From contig JAHHUA010000021.1 of the NCBI GenBank assembly GCA_020024235.1, positions 1 through 17,057 on the forward strand: a DNA stretch of 17,057 bases, in the 5' to 3' direction. The stretch comes from Oscillospiraceae bacterium (GTDB taxonomy: Bacteria > Bacillota > Clostridia > Oscillospirales > Ruminococcaceae). The position numbers were made by a program, and so were the translations under genes. This document shows, in pieces, positions 14,178 to 17,057 of this stretch. The notes under the pieces were generated by a model. It ran no database searches and was not told the origin of the DNA. It saw only the letters and a list, made by a program, of their open reading frames with translations. Each line of letters starts with the position of its first letter. Positions within the stretch are counted from its first letter, which is position 1.

Positions 14178-16556
14178 CTATTTTAATTCCACTACGGTTA
14201 CTCCGCTTTCACCTTCGCCGTAAACTCCCAATCTAAAAGATTTAACACCTTTGTGTTTTCTTAAATGATTCTGCACTGCATTTCTCAAAACACCTGTTCC
14301 CTTACCATGGATAATAGAAATCATACTTTGATGATTGAGTATTGCATTGTCAATAAATCTGTCCACTTCCATAATGGCTTCCACTGAATCCATTCCACGA
14401 AGATCCACTTCCATTTTAACTTCACGGTAAGCTGCTCCTGTTCCTTTAAAGGATACGGAAGACTGTTTTTTCTGTTTTTTCTTTTCACAAAGACGCAAAT
14501 CTTTTACATTTACTTTTGTTCGGATAGTTCCTGCCTGAACCATAACCATACCGCTCTTGTCAGGTTCGGAAGTAATTGTCCCTTCCTTGCCCAAATCCAC
14601 AATGATAACAGTATCGCCTTTTTTAAGAGGTCTTGGGGGAATATAATTTACGGATTTTTTCTTTGTAACCGGATCAGCCAGTTCTTCCAGTTTTTTCATG
14701 TTAGCTCTGAATGTGCCTTTTCCTCCGGCAACCATAGCTGAAAAATCATCTCTGTCCTTTTCTTTTATGATTTTATCCAGTTCCTCCATCATATTATTGG
14801 ATTTAGCTGTAACTTCCTGAATTATCCTTTGTGCTTCCTGTCTGGCTTTGTCAATTTCCTTTTCTTTTTCTTTTTCTAAAACCTCTCTGTGTTTTTCTAT
14901 TTCATTTCTGATTTTTTCCGCTTCTGCTCTCTGTTTTTCCGCTTCATGTCTTGCTTCTTCCATTTGTTGACGGGAAATTTCAAGTTTTGAAACCACATCT
15001 TCAAATCTTGTATTTTCGGTGGAAACCAGTTCTTTAGCTCTGTCTATAATATCATCGGCAAGTCCCAGTCTTGAACTTATTGCAAAAGCATTTGATCTGC
15101 CCGGAACACCGATTAAAAGTCTGTAAGTAGGTTTTAATGTTGCCACATCAAATTCACAGCAGCCGTTTTCTACACCGTCTGTTTCCAAAGCATACATTTT
15201 AATTTCCGCATAGTGAGTAGTAGCTGCCACTTTTGCACCCTTTTCTCTAAATTTTTCTATAATGGAAACTGCCAAGGCAGCACCCTCTATGGGGTCTGTT
15301 CCTGCTCCTAATTCGTCCACCAAAACCAAAGATTTATCATCTGTTTTTTCTAAAATGGAAACTATATTGGTCATATGTCCTGAAAAAGTGGACAGACTTT
15401 GTTCTATGCTCTGTTCATCTCCGATGTCAACCAATACATTTTTAAAAACAGAAACTTCACTGCCATCGGAAACAGGTATCATCATACCGCACATAATCAT
15501 CAAAGTCATAAGTCCCAAAGTCTTAATGGAAACTGTCTTTCCTCCTGTATTGGGACCTGTGATAACCAAAGTATCAAAATCATACCCGAGTTCAATGTTG
15601 GTAGGTACAACCTTGTCTTTATCTATAAGTGGGTGTCTTGCTTTTACAAGTTTTATTTTACCGTCATTTCTTATGGCGGTTACTGCACAATTCATTTCCC
15701 AGGCAAGTCTTGCCTTTGATAGAATAACATCAATTTCCACAGCAGATTCATAGCTTGTTCGGATAAAATCCGCATTTTCTCCCACCTGTGCGGAGATTTC
15801 CGCCAAAATTCGGTCTATTTCCTGTTTTTCTTTATTTTTAAGCACTCTGATTTCATTATTTGCTTCTACTACTGACATGGGCTCAATAAATATTGTAGCA
15901 CCGCTTGATGATGTGTCATGAACAAGTCCGGGAATATCAGCTCTGTGCTCACTTTTTACAGGAATAACAAATCTGCCATCCCTTTGAGTAATAATATTAT
16001 CCTGTAAATACTTTTGATAGGTTTGAGATCTTATCATATTATCCAAAGTATTTCTCGCTTTTTGTCCTGCCGATACAATTTTTCTTCTGATATTTAAAAG
16101 CTCACGGCTGGCATTGTCAGCAATTTCTTCTTCGCTTAAAATTGCAGTAGTGATAGTTTCCTCCAAATTTTTAAGAGGATAAAGACTGTTAAACAGCTCT
16201 GTCAATGCATTTTCTTCACCTTCAAAATGATTTGACCAAACTTTTAAATTTTTAACAGCTTTCAGCACCTGATTTACACGGAGCAATTCCACAGGTGTAA
16301 GCTGGGAACCTATTTCCGCTCTTTTTACGGCGCCCATACAGTTTTTCATATCCAAAACTGTAGGTGTACCGAATCTTCCTGTCAAAGAATGAGCCGCCAA
16401 AGTTTTCTCCATACTGCGTACAACCTCGGGATAATCTGTATCAGGACGCAGTTTTAAACATCTTTCACGACTTTCTTCACAAGTGGCAAGGTTTGCAAGT
16501 CTTTCTAAAACCTTGTCAAGTTCCAATGAATGTATATGTCTTTCAGAAATACTCAT
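14178..16556 (-). CDS. mutS2: MutS2 endonuclease / ribosome-rescue ATPase
   Basis: A 792-residue MutS2. The core and clamp region is followed by the ABC-type ATPase with Walker A GPNTGGKT (334-341), Walker B LVLVDELGAGTDP (D414, E415), and the typical IEQSLSTFSGHM signature just before. A long charged coiled coil follows, rich in Glu, Lys, Arg and Gln (about 520-610), then a KOW-like beta region and the C-terminal Smr nuclease domain (from VDLRG at 717, with HGKGTG at 750-755). It lacks the N-terminal mismatch-recognition domain of MutS, as expected. Bacterial MutS2 is linked to limiting recombination and, in Bacillus, to splitting collided ribosomes. The ATG is preceded by GGAGG. It lies between rimI (26-base gap) and tdk (17-base gap). 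Confidence 0.97.
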   Translation of the reverse strand: MSISERHIHSLELDKVLERLANLATCEESRERCLKLRPDTDYPEVVRSMEKTLAAHSLTGRFGTPTVLDMKNCMGAVKRAEIGSQLTPVELLRVNQVLKAVKNLKVWSNHFEGEENALTELFNSLYPLKNLEETITTAILSEEEIADNASRELLNIRRKIVSAGQKARNTLDNMIRSQTYQKYLQDNIITQRDGRFVIPVKSEHRADIPGLVHDTSSSGATIFIEPMSVVEANNEIRVLKNKEKQEIDRILAEISAQVGENADFIRTSYESAVEIDVILSKARLAWEMNCAVTAIRNDGKIKLVKARHPLIDKDKVVPTNIELGYDFDTLVITGPNTGGKTVSIKTLGLMTLMIMCGMMIPVSDGSEVSVFKNVLVDIGDEQSIEQSLSTFSGHMTNIVSILEKTDDKSLVLVDELGAGTDPIEGAALAVSIIEKFREKGAKVAATTHYAEIKMYALETDGVENGCCEFDVATLKPTYRLLIGVPGRSNAFAISSRLGLADDIIDRAKELVSTENTRFEDVVSKLEISRQQMEEARHEAEKQRAEAEKIRNEIEKHREVLEKEKEKEIDKARQEAQRIIQEVTAKSNNMMEELDKIIKEKDRDDFSAMVAGGKGTFRANMKKLEELADPVTKKKSVNYIPPRPLKKGDTVIIVDLGKEGTITSEPDKSGMVMVQAGTIRTKVNVKDLRLCEKKKQKKQSSVSFKGTGAAYREVKMEVDLRGMDSVEAIMEVDRFIDNAILNHQSMISIIHGKGTGVLRNAVQNHLRKHKGVKSFRLGVYGEGESGVTVVELK

Positions 16557-16582
16557 TTTTTCCTCCGTTATATCATAAACCC

Positions 16583-17020
16583 TTAGAAATGCCTAGTCAT
16601 TACAGCTCCGTCTTCAATGGGTTTTTCATAAAAATTCTTTCTTATTCCCACATAATCAAAGCCAGATTTTTTATACAGGCTAATGGCTTTTTCATTGCTG
16701 ACTCTCACTTCCAAACTGAGAAAACTCAAATTCCTCTTATGAGCTTGTTCAATCATTTCAGAAAGAAGTTTAGAGCCTATTCCTTTTTTCCTGTGTGTTT
16801 CCGTAACAGCTATATTTGTAATATAACCCTCATCTATAATGAAGTTTGCACCGATATAACCTATTACTTCGCCGTTAAATACTGCTGTTAAAAAAACTGC
16901 ACTGTCATTTGTCAGTTCTTCACTCAAAGCTTTTTCAGACCAAGGCTGTGAAAAACATTCTTTTTCAATTTTTGCTATTTGTGCTATATGTTCTTTTGAC
17001 ATGGGCAAAATTTCAATCAT
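16583..17020 (-). CDS. rimI: GNAT acetyltransferase, RimI-type (ribosomal protein S18 N-acetyltransferase)
   Basis: A 145-residue GNAT-fold protein that transfers acetyl from acetyl-CoA; RimI modifies the N-terminal alanine of ribosomal protein S18. Visible motifs are the acetyl-CoA loop RKKGIGSKLL (pattern R-x-x-G-x-G), LEVRVSNEKAISLYKKSGF and the C-terminal VGIRKNFYEKPIEDGAVM, a good match to the RimI ending 'GiRk.YY....EDA..M'. An in-frame GTG lies nine bases upstream, but GAGG (17029-17032) sits eight bases before the ATG at 17018-17020, so I chose the ATG. In many Firmicutes rimI follows tsaB; the upstream neighbour here is outside the window. mutS2 follows after 26 bases. Confidence 0.9.
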   Translation of the reverse strand: MIEILPMSKEHIAQIAKIEKECFSQPWSEKALSEELTNDSAVFLTAVFNGEVIGYIGANFIIDEGYITNIAVTETHRKKGIGSKLLSEMIEQAHKRNLSFLSLEVRVSNEKAISLYKKSGFDYVGIRKNFYEKPIEDGAVMTRHF

Positions 17021-17045
17021 ACCGTTCACCTCACTATATTTATTT

Positions 17046-17051
17046 ATTATA
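17046..17051 (-). promoter_or_regulatory. Possible -10 box for rimI-mutS2-tdk
   Basis: A perfect TATAAT on the minus strand 25 bases before the rimI ATG. Its -35 box would fall beyond the right edge, so the call rests on one hexamer in AT-rich DNA. Confidence 0.35.
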
Positions 17052-17057
17052 CAATAA

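Noticed and set aside
15262..15753. 163-codon plus-strand frame inside mutS2
   Set aside because: It is antisense to the conserved MutS2 ATPase domain; a Ser/Thr-rich shadow frame with no independent support.
1..17057. CRISPR array, tRNA/rRNA genes, insertion sequences or phage genes
   Set aside because: I saw no regularly spaced repeats, no cloverleaf or rRNA stretch, and no transposase or integrase among the readable proteins.

Overview
The window reads as a piece of chromosome from an AT-rich, low-GC Gram-positive of the Clostridia type. The evidence is the protein set (mutS2 with a C-terminal Smr domain, a DUF975 membrane protein, an LCP-like wall protein, a type II thymidine kinase, enzyme I of the PTS), strong AAGGAG/GGAGG ribosome binding sites, TTG and GTG starts, and sigma-A-like promoters. 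Most of it is ordinary housekeeping DNA. I see no rRNA, tRNA, CRISPR array, insertion sequence or phage gene.

Layout, left to right. (1) 1-1708: an AT-rich edge with a 22-bp palindrome, a terminator, and a monocistronic secreted protein of unknown function on the minus strand. Its near-consensus promoter is overlain by nested inverted repeats. (2) 1709-5046: a minus-strand pair, cysS then ptsI (Cys-tRNA synthetase and PTS enzyme I). The cysS leader is about 135 nt long and holds two interleaved inverted repeats. (3) 5047-5277: a compact minus-strand unit of promoter, 41-codon hydrophobic small protein and strong hairpin terminator. (4) 5318-8305: a minus-strand operon of a DUF975 membrane protein, prmA (ribosomal protein L11 methyltransferase), rsmE (16S rRNA m3U1498 methyltransferase) and a short membrane-anchored protein with a PilN-like tail. 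(5) 8360-9490: a lone plus-strand gene for a tandem P-loop ATPase-like protein whose second P-loop has decayed. (6) 9487-12693: a minus-strand operon of lepB (signal peptidase I), hemW (radical SAM heme chaperone) and a CbiA/CobB-type amidotransferase with no other cobamide gene nearby. (7) 12650-13559: a plus-strand LCP-like membrane protein without the family's catalytic residues, divergent from lepB. (8) 13543-17057: a minus-strand operon of rimI, mutS2 and tdk. The tdk product carries Glu where the P-loop Gly-Lys glycine is expected.

The operons combine translation and ribosome modification (cysS, prmA, rsmE, rimI), envelope functions (lepB, the LCP-like protein, DUF975, the secreted protein), DNA metabolism (mutS2, tdk) and cofactor or heme chemistry (hemW, cbiA). 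Two convergent gene pairs (9487-9490 and 13543-13559) overlap at their 3' ends with no visible terminator between them.

I did not find a clear new multi-gene system. The points most worth a second look are the cysS leader repeats, the autonomous 41-codon small protein, and three proteins that keep a family fold while losing signature catalytic residues (Tdk, the tandem ATPase, the LCP-like protein).
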